A stretch of DNA of 64,000 nt from Ascaphus truei (GCA_036426205.1 CM071570.1:71104995-71168994); one strand, 5' to 3'. Positions 30,320 to 42,945 are shown, numbered from the stretch's first letter. Notes: a model not told the origin generated them from the sequence alone. A program made the numbers and translations.

Positions 30320-33300
30320 ATTTTTTAAATAAATCTGTGTTCGAATATATATACCTACATTATGTGTTAAAAATGCTTGATCATATGTGATTAAAATACT
30401 GTATAAGCATACAAAAATCATGTAATTGCTTATGAAACGATACTAACAAAGTTATCATTTCAAATGTTAGCTTTGAAGGTGGAAAAATATAATCAAATTA
30501 TTATAATATACGTTTTTTGGTAAAACAGTATAAATAGTTATCATTTGAATCCACTGATATTCAATTGCGAACTCATAACTGTCCCATTGCAGTTCTCTAA
30601 CCAATATTTGTCTGCTGTGATTACAGTAGCTGTATGAAAACTGTCACCTTCATTGGAAAAATGACAGTGAAAATCTGGGTGGAGTATTTTGTATGTTTTA
30701 ATATTACGCTATTATAACAGGAAACATACAGTATACTGTGGGTTCTCATGTTTGCCATTTTCTCCTCTTGATGTCACTCTAACACTGATCACAGCTTCAA
30801 CTATTATTCCCTTGTGCATGTGTTTCATGCCCGTGGCTAATTGTATAGCAGCAATTATTGTGGCCCAAATGTTACCCTAGAATTAATAATTACCATGCAA
30901 ATGATTATGCATTGCCTAATTACATATGCTATAGCATTACATTGAATGACAGTATCACAAATTAGTGGGCTACTGACATTGTATCACTTATCCCAGGCTG
31001 GTGTTACACAATCTTTCCTATGTACTGTATATATTGGTTAATATAGACATAGGCAACCTACAGTATATAACACTAGCCAACCGAGAATAGATGATACAAA
31101 TAAATAATATTAACAATGCTGAACTTATAATATTGTATATAAATTCTACAAAATAAACACAAAATGCATGATATTGATATGTGCACATTTATGGCCCCTT
31201 AGTAACACATGGTCCACACCCATTACTAGACAGCCACTTGGGCTACTAAAGGCTCAAGATTTGCACGTATAGATATTATGCTTATTGTGTTTTATTAGTA
31301 GAATGTTTATGTTTTATGGTAACCCCGTTTGTGTATGCAAATTAGATTAAATATTTAAATTCACTTATGCATATGAAATTCCTAGTAAATACAGCGAAAT
31401 TCCCCAAAAATATTGCTGCAATCCCAATTCTTTATCGCCCAATTTTTTTATGCTGCAACATTGGCCTTTAATAAATCACGGCCTTAGGTCCCATAATGGC
31501 CTGTCTTTGTTATTCTTATGAGTAGAGACACCTGCAAACAGATGTTTTCTCTATTTCAGCAGTTTATTACACACTCAATCAAGTGAAATTTGTGTCGTGT
31601 ACTTTAAGTATTGAAATGTTTTCAAATATTAGAAGATGTAATATATGAAAACCCATTTTTGAGCCGAGCATGACAAAGCAATATGCTCTTAAAATATCCA
31701 GCACTATTTGTTTCATCCCCAGAAGCCATTTACTCTGCATTTATTTAATAAATAGCTAAATCATTGCTTGCTATGAGACCAAATGACAGTCAACACAATC
31801 AGAGATCAGAAGTGCTACAATCTAAAAATAAAAATAAATAATATTTGTAGAAAGCAAAGAAAAACAAAATCTACCTTTTAAGATCAAGTATCATAGATTG
31901 TGCTTTTGAAGACAGATATTTAATGCAATCATGGCACAGCAATGAGGAGAAGCTCAATGCCAATTCAAATGTAGGATAGTGGGGCCCGCAGAAAAGGAGC
32001 AGGATATTGTTTCTATCGTACTGTAGGTGTTTGTTTTAACCACAAATCCATTCAAGCATCAAAGCTAGGTTTTCATTACTTAGCGCGAGTGTTGTGATTT
32101 CTGTTATAAAGTGCCTCATGATATACAACAAGTATTTTAGCCCACATTTCATTGCACAGTTAACATATGACTCACTAGATATCCCTATCCCACATACTAA
32201 AACACCCTGTAATCATCTAAAAAAAAAAAACCATGCTGTCTTATTCAAAGAAATCTGCCCTTCATAATGGCAGTGCAGCTAACCACAATCTTAAACAGTT
32301 CCTGATGCAGCGCTCTTTGAAAGAACAGTGTATGTGAAGGCTTACGAAATGATGTATCCACCATTAGGGGTCAGTAATAAACAAGGCTTGAAACATTTTG
32401 CTTGCATTACATGCTGTATTCTTTAGTTAAAACGTATCCTTGAGAAAGAATTCCACTTGTCTTCTTTTCCACCAATTCCAGTATAATGACTCACCCACCA
32501 TCATGCACTTTTCACTCATTGCTCTCTTTTACAACACTTCATTTGCTGCTAGGGGGATAAGTTCTAGTGCATATGCTTTTATGCCAGCTAAAAAGAACAA
32601 GTCCTACTTGTATTTTTTTTTCTAAGTCTTCATTGATTTTGTTCATCATCTTAACTACTCATTTCAATGAACGGTAGAATTGAGCATCATTGAACAATAT
32701 ACTCCATGAGCATTACTGATTATTGTGAGAAGGAAGCTAACGCACAGCTATCAATGTAATAACTTCAACTCAGTTGAATTAAAGTTACTGTATCCTTCTA
32801 CCTGTGGGTTACCCTACTTCTCACCATATTGAATAAGAACTTACTTTATGCCTATCATATAAAATATCATTTGGGACCACATTTAAAAAAAACTATTTGC
32901 AGATAAATGTTGTAGGAGAATGATGAAGATCTCTACATCTTCTGTAGCCAGGCATTGTGCCCAGAAAGCAAATAAATATGGGGAGTTGGCTGGTTTGCAA
33001 AGTAGTAAGACATGTATTCTTAAAAACTCCCAAGGATTTACTACTTGACACAATCACAAATTCAAAAACAAATGACAAAAAAATGAATATAAATTACATT
33101 AAAAAAAATTAGATAACATCTTACATTAATTGTAGATTAATTTAAACATCCATTATTGTGTTGATCTATAGCTGAATAGATTAAAGGATGTGAAGAAATT
33201 GATTTAGAAATTGCTCACTCTTGAAGTGATTATGAGACTCGAGTTGTAGTAAGAAAAGATTATAGGTGAACAGAGAGCCAGGAAAGAAAAAAAGGAGAGT

Positions 33301-33618
33301 TGTATTTTTTGCAATATCAGATTGAGGAGTAATTGTGAAAAACTTTGATAAATATAGAGTTAGGGCAGAGATTCATGCAATGAAACTGTCATTGAATCAG
33401 GATAGGAGTGTATTCTAGGCAGAAAACCTACCCCTAATAGCAAGGAATTGTTCTTTAACCTATTGTATACCTGTTGTTAAATATGATCAGTATTACTGTG
33501 ACTAATTTTCCCATACTCTGAACTATTTTGAACATAACATGTAGGTGTACTGTAGACAAATCATTTGCCTTATTCACGTGAACCCTCTGGTCATTGGTCA
33601 AAGCTCACAGTATGACTG
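30320..33618. other. 3.3-kb AT-rich stretch without identifiable features
   Basis: Scattered short ORFs only, none recognisable. At 32285-32330 CAGTTCCTGATGCAGCG ... GAAAGAAC superficially resembles a decayed hammerhead-type motif but lacks proper spacing. Poly-A at 32219-32231. This is the least structured part of the window, and I cannot exclude host intronic DNA. Confidence 0.4.
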
Positions 33619-34057
33619 TAAGGCTGCATCCACGCTGCCACTGAGCATGCTTGGTGCTTGGCGCGTTTACTTCTGTGAATCTCAATAGGTACAGCCACGC
33701 TCATACGGCGCGCACGCGCTTCTGCACGGGCACGTACGCTCTCCAAAGCTAGGTGCTTGGGATGACAGAGAAATTTGATTTTCGAACGTGCTGAATGGTC
33801 ACATGACTCTTCAGCAATCAATCAGCACCAGTCAATGCACACAGCACACAGCCACACACAAAAAAAGAGCCACACACACAAAAACACACACTACACACAG
33901 AAATAGTCCCGATCCAACCAATGACACACCTCCGGCCACGTGCCCCTCCTTGCGCTTGCAAAATTCTGCAGGACAGCCTGCGCTCATGCTTGGAGAGTTG
34001 GTGACATCACCGCTCTCAAGCATGAGCGTGCTCAGCAGCAGCGTGGCCGCAGCTTAA
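33619..34057. mobile_element. MITE with about 25-30 bp TIRs
   Basis: Left end TAAGGCTGCATCCACGCTGC followed by CACTGAGCATGCT; right end, read in reverse, TTAAGCTGCGGCCACGCTGC followed by TGCTGAGCACGCT. The interior has GCGCGCACGCGC words and a CA-rich microsatellite at 33838-33900. Short TIRs starting TAAGGCTGCGNCCA are typical of hAT-like MITEs in frogs as I know them. TSD not resolved. Confidence 0.65.
33838..33900. repeat. CA-rich simple repeat
   Basis: CACACAGCACACAGCCACACA and similar, interrupted CA repeats inside the MITE. Confidence 0.75.
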
Positions 34058-34854
34058 GACAATTGGAAAGACTGAGGCTCCAGCATATATAGTATGTGTT
34101 TTTTCCCATTTTTGATACTTTGCAAAACATTTTTGCCAAGCCTTATGGGGATAATAATGCTGCAAAATTAGTAAGCGTTCAACAAACGCAGACAGCAGAC
34201 AGTGAGCAAAACAGGGTGTGTGTGCCCTTTCCAAATTCTCAGCATTAAACAAATGTAAATGTAGCAAATTAGCCTATTAAATGAAATTACAATGCACATT
34301 GATTTAATGCACGGCAAAGTACCTCAAAAGGGCTATTTTTGCAATTTTATGAGAACGTTTTTCATATCTCTATTATAGAATAGGCCCAAAATAGCACACA
34401 TTTAATGCACATGCAAAGTCATACTTTAGTACAGTTTTTCATCAAAAATCACACTATAATCCTCTAATAAAGTTTTAGAAATTTTCGAGCGATTTCGTAA
34501 CAAGTGATTTTTCATGAACTTAAGGATAGTGTTGCTGTGGGAAATAAGGCTAGAATTATTATTTCACATTTATTACTTTTGTGTTATTTCTGGTGAATTT
34601 TTCTCTTTCTTATCTCACTATATTTTCTGATTCTTGATGTTGGCATTATTATACACTGCTCTGATTCCCATTCAATGACACTACCAAAACATATACTGTT
34701 TATGCACAATCTGAAACTGCATTGCGTTGGCTCTAAGGCCAAGGCCATAGTGCAGGCGCAGTCAAGCGCGCGACGGAGCGCTGCTGCAGAGCTGATCCGT
34801 GGCCTGTGGGAGAGGGAGATGCGACGGGGGGTGTGTTGGAGGCGTGCCCGTGAC
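34058..34854. other. Unclassified; MITE-like fragment near its end
   Basis: Mostly plain AT-rich DNA. At 34731-34800 CTAAGGCCAAGGCCATAGTG then GCGCGCGACGGAGCGC is related in style to the left end of the 33.6-kb MITE, but a matching right end was not found. Confidence 0.4.
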
Positions 34855-34898
34855 GTCACATGAGTGGTTCGCCCTCATTTGTTGAACCACTCATGTGA
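34855..34898. repeat. Perfect 16-bp hairpin
   Basis: GTCACATGAGTGGTTC and GAACCACTCATGTGAC are exact inverted copies separated by a 12-base loop. It sits in a GC-rich CpG-bearing patch. Could be a MITE core; it has no neighbouring gene for which it might act as a terminator. Confidence 0.85.
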
Positions 34899-36388
34899 CC
34901 CGGCCGTCTTGCAACAAAATCATATAATTTTGTCTGCCCGGGAATTGCATGCGCGGTCGTGCTCTATTGCCTTCCTCATTGAGGTATGGCCTTTTGTTCA
35001 CACACTGCTGCAACCTGATAACCAGGCCCTGAGGAGTATAACTCAGTGGACCTGACTAACAAGGTAACAGACAGGCTCCCTGAGTGGAGCTGAAAGCAGA
35101 TCACCAGTCTACTACACTAAAGGATTTGTGAGTAAGCAGGGAGGGGATTTTCATTACAGACAAGGGTACCAAAGTATTTTGTGAAGAGACAGACCTGCTA
35201 TAGTATAACACTGATTATAAGAGCTCCAACATTTGTGCTGGCACACAACTGTGCAGCGCATTACCAGTATTGTGATTGTATGTACAGTATATGATCCTCG
35301 CACAGAGGATCACAATTATGTTTATATAGCTGAGGTTATAGTGGTTGGATATAAATGCTTTTTTGGTTATTCATACCCTGGTGTCGTGTCCTATTGTCTG
35401 ACCTTTGGCCATGTGCTCAGCTAGTGAGAACCCACGGCCATAACGAGGAGTAGAACTCAGGCCCCTGCCTCAGCAGTAGAGGTTAGGCTGCAGTAATTAA
35501 TACATATGAAACAATTAAACATCATTTATTTTTCAATCTATCTTGTCCCAATTATTAATTAAAACTTTTTTTTAAAGAATACATACAAAAAGACACAAAT
35601 AGTGAACTTAAGGTTTATTCAAACACACAGTTCAACCACTGTGGCAGAAAATTAAGAGGGAAAATAAAAGTAACATTGACATTTGCTGTCACAAAACTAA
35701 ACAAAAGATATGTATGTGTATAAACGAAAGAAGAGACAAGCACAGCTTGTAAAATAATTGTGTATTAAAATAATAATAAAAAGTAATAACACTCACTCTC
35801 ATGATAGAAAACACAGACGAGCTTGGAGAGATACGGGCACAAGGAATCATGGAGCATTGGAGTCTCTATGGTGGTGCCAGATGAGGTCTGTGCGACAAAT
35901 CCTCCAATGTCAGAGTCCTGCACTGAATCCCAGAAGTGACGTAGTGCGCACTCGCGCATCTTTGCTTCAGTCCTCTCGTTTGACGCCAAGCTTCAAACAG
36001 CAGGGCTGCTGCTCTCAATTCTCACTCCTTCTCCTTGGTTCTGGCGTCCGCCAAACACATGGAATGACAATGTTCTGTCTGGCTCCCTACTTTCACAAGG
36101 GTGCCTATATCATAAACCTTATGCGTTTCGTGTAGAGTATTGCGTATCCATGAATAAAGCCCTAGGGTCTTCTCAATCAACGTTGCTCCCATCTTCCGTT
36201 AACACATGAGAACACTTATCTGCTCCCGGGTTCAAAAGCCTAGGTTTGGATCACGCATACGCAGAAGCCTGCATGGTCTTCACAGCAGTAATACACGTGA
36301 CATAATATTATACAAAATAGAAAGTGCACGCAAGCTCTAAGTAGCTTGCTGCCCTGCCAAACAATTAGGCTATGTTTCCCTAGGAGGT
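34899..36388. other. Unclassified; possible PLE/SINE-like 3' relic on minus strand
   Basis: At 36105-36140, read on the minus strand, CTCTACACGAAACGCATAAG precedes a run also found around the GAAACGCGT motifs of other insertions here, such as 53.92 kb. No full hammerhead core. The rest, including a 125-residue open frame at 35758-36135, is unrecognised. Confidence 0.4.
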
Positions 36389-36535
36389 GTGTTGCCAATC
36401 TGTAAAGGCAGCTCAAAATGTGGAACATTGTGGACAAATGCAGATCATCTGCCGATAAGCAGAATGATTCACCCTAAGCAGCAGATACACCAGAATGGTA
36501 TTATCATAATGAGGGGTAATAATCATAATTTAATG

Positions 36536-36990
36536 AGGGGTCAACTGCCGGAGCAGGTGAAGGTGTTGTATCAGGAGCAGGTCAAGGTGCTGGATCAGGG
36601 GCAGGTCAAGGTGCTGGATCAGGGGCAGGTCAAGCTGCTGGATCGAGAGCAGGTCAAAGTGCTGGATCGAGACAAAGTCAAGGGCCTGGATTGGGAGCAG
36701 GTCAAGGAGCTCGATCGGGAGCAGGTCAAGGTGCTGGATCTGGAGCAGATCAAGGTGCTGAATTGGGAGCAGGTCAAGGTGCTTGAGCAGCAGGTAAAGG
36801 TGCTGGAGCAGCAGGTAACAGTGTTGGAGCAGCAGGTAACGGTGCTGGAGCAGCAGGTAACGGTGCAGGAGCAGCAAGTGAAGGTGCTGGAGCAGCAAGT
36901 GAAGGTGCTAGAGCAGCAGGTAATAGTGAAGGTGCTGGAGTGGCAGGTAAGGGAGCTGGAGCGGCAGGTAAGGGAGCTAGAGCTGCGTAC
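36536..36990. repeat. 24/21-bp minisatellite, open on both strands
   Basis: About eleven 24-bp units (GAGCAGGTCAAGGTGCTGGA type) pass into about eight 21-bp units (GAGCAGCAGGTAAAGGTGCT type). On the plus strand they form part of a 273-residue open frame (36389-37210) reading (E/G)QVKVLDQ then EQQVKVL, a near-ideal heptad/coiled-coil repeat. On the minus strand, open frames read as Pro/Ala-rich (LPAAPAP) or Leu/His-rich. A unit length that is a multiple of three keeps every frame open, so openness does not prove coding. A minus-strand frame (37181-36774) begins with non-repetitive sequence containing an acidic EEEQQEKD patch. Real gene fragment or not is undecided. Confidence 0.7.
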
Positions 36991-37643
36991 TCCTCTTGCG
37001 GAACTACAGTACGGTAGACTAGTACACTATGTCCATAGTACACTATGTCTTTCTCTTGCTGCTCTTCCTCACCCGTGGCATCCATTGAGCTTTCCATTTG
37101 TACACATGGGTGTTTGCGTGACGGTCCTTCAGAAATTATACATAATATGCTCATGTAGAGTACTACAGTCTTTGGGTACATATAACCACATTTGTACTGA
37201 GTTTGTGTGAATAAATATACATTTCTTTAAATGTTAAGATTCCTTTAATAAGATGACAAATATGGTGTTCTATTAATTATTTAATATGCTGTAAGTCAAT
37301 TTTACACAGTTTATTAATGTGTGTAATAGGTATTTGATAAAAGTAATATCAGAAGTAAATAGCAAAACAATGACTTCATAATTATTGTAACATGACTGTA
37401 AAGTACAAGGCATGGCCTGTAGTTTCATTGAAGATTAATACATCTAATTATGTCACATATAGATTATTGTGAGGACTACCCACCACATGTATGTGTGACT
37501 GGCATGCAAATAATACAGTAATCTGATCTACAAGTTTGTGAATAATGTTACATGTCTAGATTGTCTAGGAAATATGTGCAGAGGGTAACACAGTGGAGAC
37601 GTTTTTAGGTGAAAATAAACCTAGGCTTTATAAACAGAAAATA
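36991..37643. other. Unclassified stretch before the Tc1-like element
   Basis: Contains tail of the open frame across the minisatellite and AT-rich DNA. TAGTACACTATGTCCATAGT (37020) includes a repeated TACACTATGTC. No gene identified. Confidence 0.35.
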
Positions 37644-37645
37644 TA

Positions 37646-39302
37646 CATTAGGTCCGGAAATAATTGGACACTGACACAATTTTCCTAATTTTGGCTCTGT
37701 ACGCCACCACAATGGATTTGAAATGAAATGAAACAACCAAGATGCAATAGAAGTGCAGACTTTCAGCTTTAATTCAAGGGGTTGAACAAAAATAGCATAT
37801 GAAACGTTTAGGAATTGCAACCATTTTCATGCACAGTTCCCTTATTTAAGGGCTCAAATGTAATTGGACAAATTAACACAATCATAAATAAAATGTTAAT
37901 TTTTAATACTTTGTCGAGAATCCTTTGCAGGCAATGACTGCTTGAAGTCTGGAACACATGGACATCACCAAACGCTGGTTTTCCTCCTTTGTGATGCTTT
38001 GCCAGGCCTTTACTGCAGCTGTTTGCAGTTGTTTTTTGTTCGTGGGTCTTTCTGCCTTAAGTTTTGTCTTCAGCAAATGAAATGCATGCTCGATCAGGTT
38101 GAGATCAGGTGATTGACTCGGTCGTTTACAGAATATTCCACTTCTTTGCCTTAAAAAACTCGTGGGTTGCTTTCGCAGTATGTTTTGGGTCATTGTCCAT
38201 CTGTAAAGTGAAGCGCCATCCAATCAACTTCGCTGAATTTGTTTGAATCAAAGCAGACAATATATCCCTATACACTTCAGAATTAATCCAGCTGCTTCTG
38301 TCTTCTGTCACATCATCAATAAACACTAGTGACCCAGTGCCATTGGAAGCCATGCATGCCCATGCCATCACACTGCCTCCACCGTGTTTTACATATGATG
38401 TGGTATGCTTCGGATCATGAGCCGTTCCAAGCCTTTTCCATACTTTTTTCTTCCATTCTATCTGGTACAGGTTGATCTTAGTTTCATCTGTCCAAAGAAT
38501 GCTGTTCCAGAACTGGGCTGGCTTTATTAGATATTATTTGGCAAAGTCTAATTTGGCCTTTCTATTTTCGGGGCTTATGAATGGTTTGCCCCTTTGGCAA
38601 ACCCTCTGTATTTGCTCTCATGAAGTCTTCTCTTTATGGTAGACTTGGATAATGATATGCCTACCTCCTGGAGAGTGTTCTTCACTTGGCTGGATATTGT
38701 GAAGGGGTTTTTCTTTACCATGGAAAGGATCCTACGATCATCCACCACTGTTGTCTTCCATGGACATCCAGGCCTTTTTGTGTTGCAGAGCTCACCAGTG
38801 CGTGCTTTTTTCTCAGAATGTACCAAACTGTTGATTTGGCCACTCCTAATGTTCCTGCTATCTCTCTGATGGATTTTCTTTTTTTTTTTTTGCAGCTTAA
38901 GGATGCCCTGTTTCACTTGCATTGAGAGCTCCTTTGACCGCATGTTGTGAGTTCACAGCAACAGCTTCCAAATGCAAATGCCACACCTGGAATCAACTCA
39001 AGACATTTTACCTGCTTAATTGATGATGAAATAATGAAGGAATAGCCCACACCTGTCCATGAAACAGCTTTTGAGTCAATTGTCCAATTACTTTTGGTCC
39101 CTTGAAAAAGAGGGGGCTACATATTAAAGAGATGTAATTCATAAACCCTTCCTCCAATTTGGATGTGAATACCCTCAAATTAAAGCTGATAGACTGCGCT
39201 TTAAGCCCATATTCATTATTTAACTGTAACTTGAATTTATTTTGGTACACAGCCAAAATAACAAAATTTGTATCAGTGTCCAATTTTTTCCGGACCTAAC
39301 TG
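37646..39302 (-). mobile_element. Full-length Tc1-like transposon
   Basis: 1.66 kb between TA dinucleotides at 37644-37645 and 39303-39304. Ends match: CATTAGGTCCGGAAATAATT at the left and, reversed, CAGTTAGGTCCGGAAAAAAT at the right. Similarity extends about 60 bp and more weakly to over 200 bp (TTCAGCTTTAATTCAAGGG against CCTCAAATTAAAGCTGATAG). The minus strand encodes a broken transposase. Inserted into the unclassified stretch; both TIRs still recognisable, so it might be mobilised in trans only if an active relative exists. Confidence 0.9.
37903..38943 (-). pseudogene. Tc1-like transposase, frameshifted
   Basis: Read from 38943: an N-terminal paired-type helix-turn-helix region (start MRSKELSMQVKQGILKLQ, followed by TIKRRLHESKYRG). 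Then comes the catalytic domain with first Asp in WTDETK (about 38490), second Asp in QMDNDPKHTAK (about 38190) and Glu in SPDLNLIEH (about 38090), consistent with a DD34E enzyme. GGGSVMAWACM-type sequence lies between. It cuts and pastes the element at TA sites. Breaks: frame changes near 38150 and between 38370 and 38575. The T-run at 38880-38891 codes a lysine run in the N-terminal part and may itself have slipped. End near the TIR (VIACKGFSTKY). Inactive as it stands. Confidence 0.88.
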
Positions 39303-39304
39303 TA

Positions 39305-39936
39305 TTAGAACAGAAAACAATAACCAGGCCTAACCCCATGCAGGGCACTGACTAACTTTAGCAGTTCCTATCTGAGGGCTGTATGGCTAGGCCTTTTGAA
39401 GCTTGTGACACAAATTGAAGAGACGTACCTGTAGGCAGAATGCTGTACACTTCAGTCTAGGGCCTGTGATGATGTCTGTGGGGGTTTCCTCTGGCGAGTT
39501 ACAGGGAATGGTGTTCCTTGGAACACAGTCTCTCTTCCCCTGGGATCTCTCTGGCAGGACATACTCTCCCTTGTGATAGAGATCCCATGAAATCTGTGCT
39601 GCAGGCTTTTAAAACATGTTTGATGAGCCAGGGGGAGACTGGTTAATTAATTCCTGCTTAAATGACCTGCTGAACACATCAGAAAAAGACAGGCTTTTTT
39701 GGAACCCTTTTAGACAGGGGAAAAGGCCCTGTTACAGATTTCTATACACAGTATAATATATGTTGTCTTTCTATTTAACAGTTTTTTGCTGTGGAAGATC
39801 CTCTGTGTCCACCAGTCCTGGAAAGCTGCCTACCTGTGCAGGTGATATAATCTCCAGCAATCTTGATTAGAGTTGTCACTCTGATAGTGGTCCCACTCCT
39901 GTGTGCCTTCTTTGGAGAGCATGATCAGCCAGTTTT
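39305..39936. other. Unclassified stretch
   Basis: GAGGTTCCTCTGGCG-like and TTAATTAATTCCTGCTTAAA phrases recall 41340-41420, where GTCTGGTTAATTGCTTGGCT occurs. The two could be diverged pieces of one LTR-like repeat, but I cannot delimit it. No coding. Confidence 0.35.
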
Positions 39937-40466
39937 TTTTTTTTTTTCGTACAAATATTTTTTATTGAATTTTTCTTTGAAAATTGTTACAGACAGTATT
40001 CATAAAATTTTGTAAAGCGATCTTTATGGGCTCCATCAGTCCTTTGTGTCCATTTGCAGTTATTTCAAATGATTAAAACATGTAACAATATACAAATAAA
40101 ATAAAATTAGGACATAGGCAGGTGGGGGGCGGGGGTGGGGGAACATGGGGGGGGGGGGTGTTCCATCTCATTTCCTTTATCTATAGTTAGGTCCTCTCTA
40201 GGTTAGCCTGATGGCCCACTAGGTTTGAGTTTCCAACCATGGGTCACCATCTTATGAAACTTTTCCATTGTATGTCTGAGGAAGGCAGAGAGTCTCTCCA
40301 TCAGCATCACTTCCCCTATTCTGCTTATGACCATTTGTTTGGAGGGGGCGATGGGCATTTCTAAGCTGCTGCTATTGCGCATCTGGCACCCATCAGTATA
40401 TGTGAGATCAGGTCGGTGTATTGGTCTCTTCGATCGGCTTGGCCAACACATATACCGGGGGGTCAA
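39937..40466 (-). mobile_element. Probable LINE (L1-like) 3' end with poly(A) tail
   Basis: On the minus strand it ends in a poly(A) run (poly-T at 39936-39948) preceded by AATAAAAAATATTTGTACG, a normal retrotransposon tail. Upstream, 40466-40203 reads RIGEVMLMERLSAFLRHTM then EKFHKM, resembling the final residues of an L1-type ORF2 ('M.E.L.A.L...M..F...W.PW'). The rest of ORF2 is missing (5' truncation). A G-rich tract lies in its 3' UTR. LINE class is inference from a short match. Confidence 0.45.
40116..40162 (+). repeat. G-rich tract, possible G-quadruplex
   Basis: GGTGGGGGGCGGGGGTGGGG and a following run of twelve G's. Four or more G-tracts within 50 bases could fold as a quadruplex; also a likely place for base-calling error. 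Confidence 0.7.
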
Positions 40467-41952
40467 GTGAGATAGTCAGGGAGGGTTTAGGAGAGAGGGA
40501 GGGGGCAGGTGGGAGAGTGTAGGGGGCAGAGAAATCTCACAGTAGGCAAATGTAGCATGACATATAATGTTATACAATTTTATTTTTATAATGTTAGCGG
40601 CCCTTGATCCATTCTGGAGCGCTTCGGGACCCATATTTTGAAGCTTGAAATTACCAGTTCTAGTTTTAGCAAGGTGGATCCGGACCTGTATGGTCTCAGT
40701 TTTCTCCTCTCAGTCTCATGGCTAACAGGAGGGCATTTTGATATCACAACCTCTATAAGCCAGTTTCTTTTTGGCTTTCCTCATTCTGTCTGTCCATCTT
40801 TTCTTGAGCATGTTCACAGTACGGAAAGCATTGTCTTGGGACATTGATTTGTGTAAGGATCTGTTACCATATGCAATTTTTCTCTGCAGTGCTACTTTTT
40901 GAGCAAAGTGCCTGTAAGAGATGAGTGCAGAGGTATGCAAATGGAGACCGTTTAGGATGAAATTAACATATGGCTTTATTGAGTCTGTCCCTTTAAAAAG
41001 CACAGCAAACACAAATATACCAAAACAACAAACACCTATCCCTTTGAAAGGGCTAACTTTATTCCCCCAGTCCCTCTTTTACAAGACTGGGAGGATAAAC
41101 CCCTTTCCAGCCTACCACCCCAAAATCTCAGCGGTACCATAAAGCAGGTGGCCCTTCAAGTCAGTGGTGTCCAGTTGTCTTAGTGTGCTTGAGGGTCCAG
41201 CCACTGGCAGGTTCCTGGGTCCTCTGTGTCCAGGAAAATAGGTCTGGTCCCCTCGTGTCTTACTGTAAATACACAGTCCTCCTGTATATTCAAGACCCTC
41301 TCCTCATGTTGCCACTGTTGTGTGCTGAGGAAAATCTCTCTGGATCTGTTTCAGCTGGAGTTTTAAACCTGTCTGATTACCAGGTGGAGTCTGGTTAATT
41401 GCTTGGCTGGAATTAACCAGCTCCCTGTTGGATTTAGAGGCAGTTTCTTAAACAGGCATAAGTCCCAGTTTGAGTGCCTGTGATGGAGAGGCCTATAGGC
41501 GAGGGCAGTTAGACGCACAGACAGAGGGTTCCGCTTAACTATAGTGGTTTATTTGCCACCAAACAGCAAACAAAACATTGGGGCTACTGCCTCTTTAAGA
41601 CAAAACACAAAAATAATCAAATCAAATCCTATTCCCGCCAGGAATATCCTACACCAGCAGGTCCTTAGCTAACAGCGTTGGCAAACTAACCTGGTTCCCA
41701 GTCAAAAACATGCCTTGGCATATGCAACGATGTAACACAGTCTCTGCATACAACAATAAAGTGTTTTTGCTTATCTGTCAATCCTTATCTTTATCCTGGT
41801 GTGATTCCCAGCTGGACCCCGCAGGCCTGCTTCCTTCAGTCCTAGAGTCCATAACAGCCAGACCCTCCCCAGCTGGGAGAACTTTCAGTTCCTCTCTCTG
41901 TGGAGGAAAGCAGTCTTTCTGTCTCTGACAGCTTCCTGTCCTTTTTTCATGC
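40467..41952. other. Unclassified mixed repeats
   Basis: Contains minus-strand open frame 41012-40722 (96 residues, unrecognised). LTR-like phrases follow (TATAGTGGTTTATTTGCCAC near 41540, TTAAGACAAAACACAAAAAT near 41595). I cannot delimit the elements. Confidence 0.35.
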
Positions 41953-42189
41953 TTAATCCTCCCTGTTCAGGTGTGCAATCTGACACCCGTGCAGTCTGGG
42001 AAGGGAGTTAACCTCTTCACTCCCTTTCAGTGCCCCATATAATTTGGAGTGGTGATCTACCCCATTAATGAAGATCTCCAATTCCTCAGCAGTTATGCTC
42101 TCTGTTCTTCCAGCGGCAAAATCAGCAGCAGCAACAGAGGTGGAAGCCTCCTCAGCCATGTTCACACCTGTGTGACTGGACACGTGCAT
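41953..42189 (-). pseudogene. Myb/SANT-like DNA-binding domain fragment
   Basis: On the minus strand the frame contains MAEEASTSVAAADFAAGRTE followed by SITAEELEIFINGVDHHSKLYG. The last part fits the first helix of Myb/SANT-like domains ('f..eE...li..v..h...LYG'), as in the second protein of PIF/Harbinger transposons and host MSANTD proteins. The remaining helices are missing: after LKGSEEVNSL the sequence no longer fits, so the fragment is truncated by neighbouring repeat. A gene's first exon is possible (GT does not follow convincingly). Probably transposon debris. Confidence 0.4.
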
Positions 42190-42945
42190 TAATTGGAATG
42201 CAGATTATATATTTCCCAATGCCCATTGTATTGTTTCTCACATCTTTGTGTTATTAACATACCGCTACCACACATACACAAACACACTATATATTTCTTA
42301 CTACTTACTGTGCAATAGTGAAAAAAATGTGATTGCAACGGCGCTTATTTATAACAATGTCCTAAAAAAGTGAAATATGTGTAACAATGTGTTTAAAAGC
42401 AAATGACAGAAATAATATCTATAAATTCAATTACAACGTGAACTGTGATCTATTAGTTAATCATGTGATAAATCCACCACCCAGTGTAAAAGGTGCTAAT
42501 AGAAAAGCTACTCAAAACCCTTGTAAAGACTGTTCTCTTAGTCTTTTTGATTGCAGAATTCCTCAAAGATTCAGGGGAGCGCCAATTTTCACCGGTCCTT
42601 TATGAAAAAGAAAATAAAATAAGCAACATAGTGTGATACAGTCTCAATTCTTTCTTTAGTGAAAAAGGTAATCCCTCACAAATATTCTTTTCAAAAATCA
42701 GGCATTAAGAGACCTCCTCTCTAGTTTAAAGCAATAACATGGATACCACAGGTGTAGACCCCTTCACTTTTTCTCCACCACCAGACGATACCCAGAAATA
42801 ATAGAAATACCAAAATTGCGCAATAACGTCTTAAAATGTATTGGATCATCACAGATAAAACATTCTGGCTATGCACTCTCACAAAGGAATAATAGGTACA
42901 GTCATTGTACGAAATCCTGATAGAAAAGCAATTCACCGGTACACA

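Noticed and set aside
32285..32330. CCTGATGCAGCG...GAAAGAAC as a hammerhead ribozyme
   Set aside because: Core is CTGATGC rather than CTGANGA and there is no room for helix III before the helix I partner.
34855..34898. Perfect hairpin as a transcription terminator
   Set aside because: No gene adjacent and a eukaryotic setting; more likely part of a repeat.
36105..36140. GAAACGCAT motif (minus strand) as a hammerhead
   Set aside because: No CTGANGA upstream; only the second half of the motif is present.
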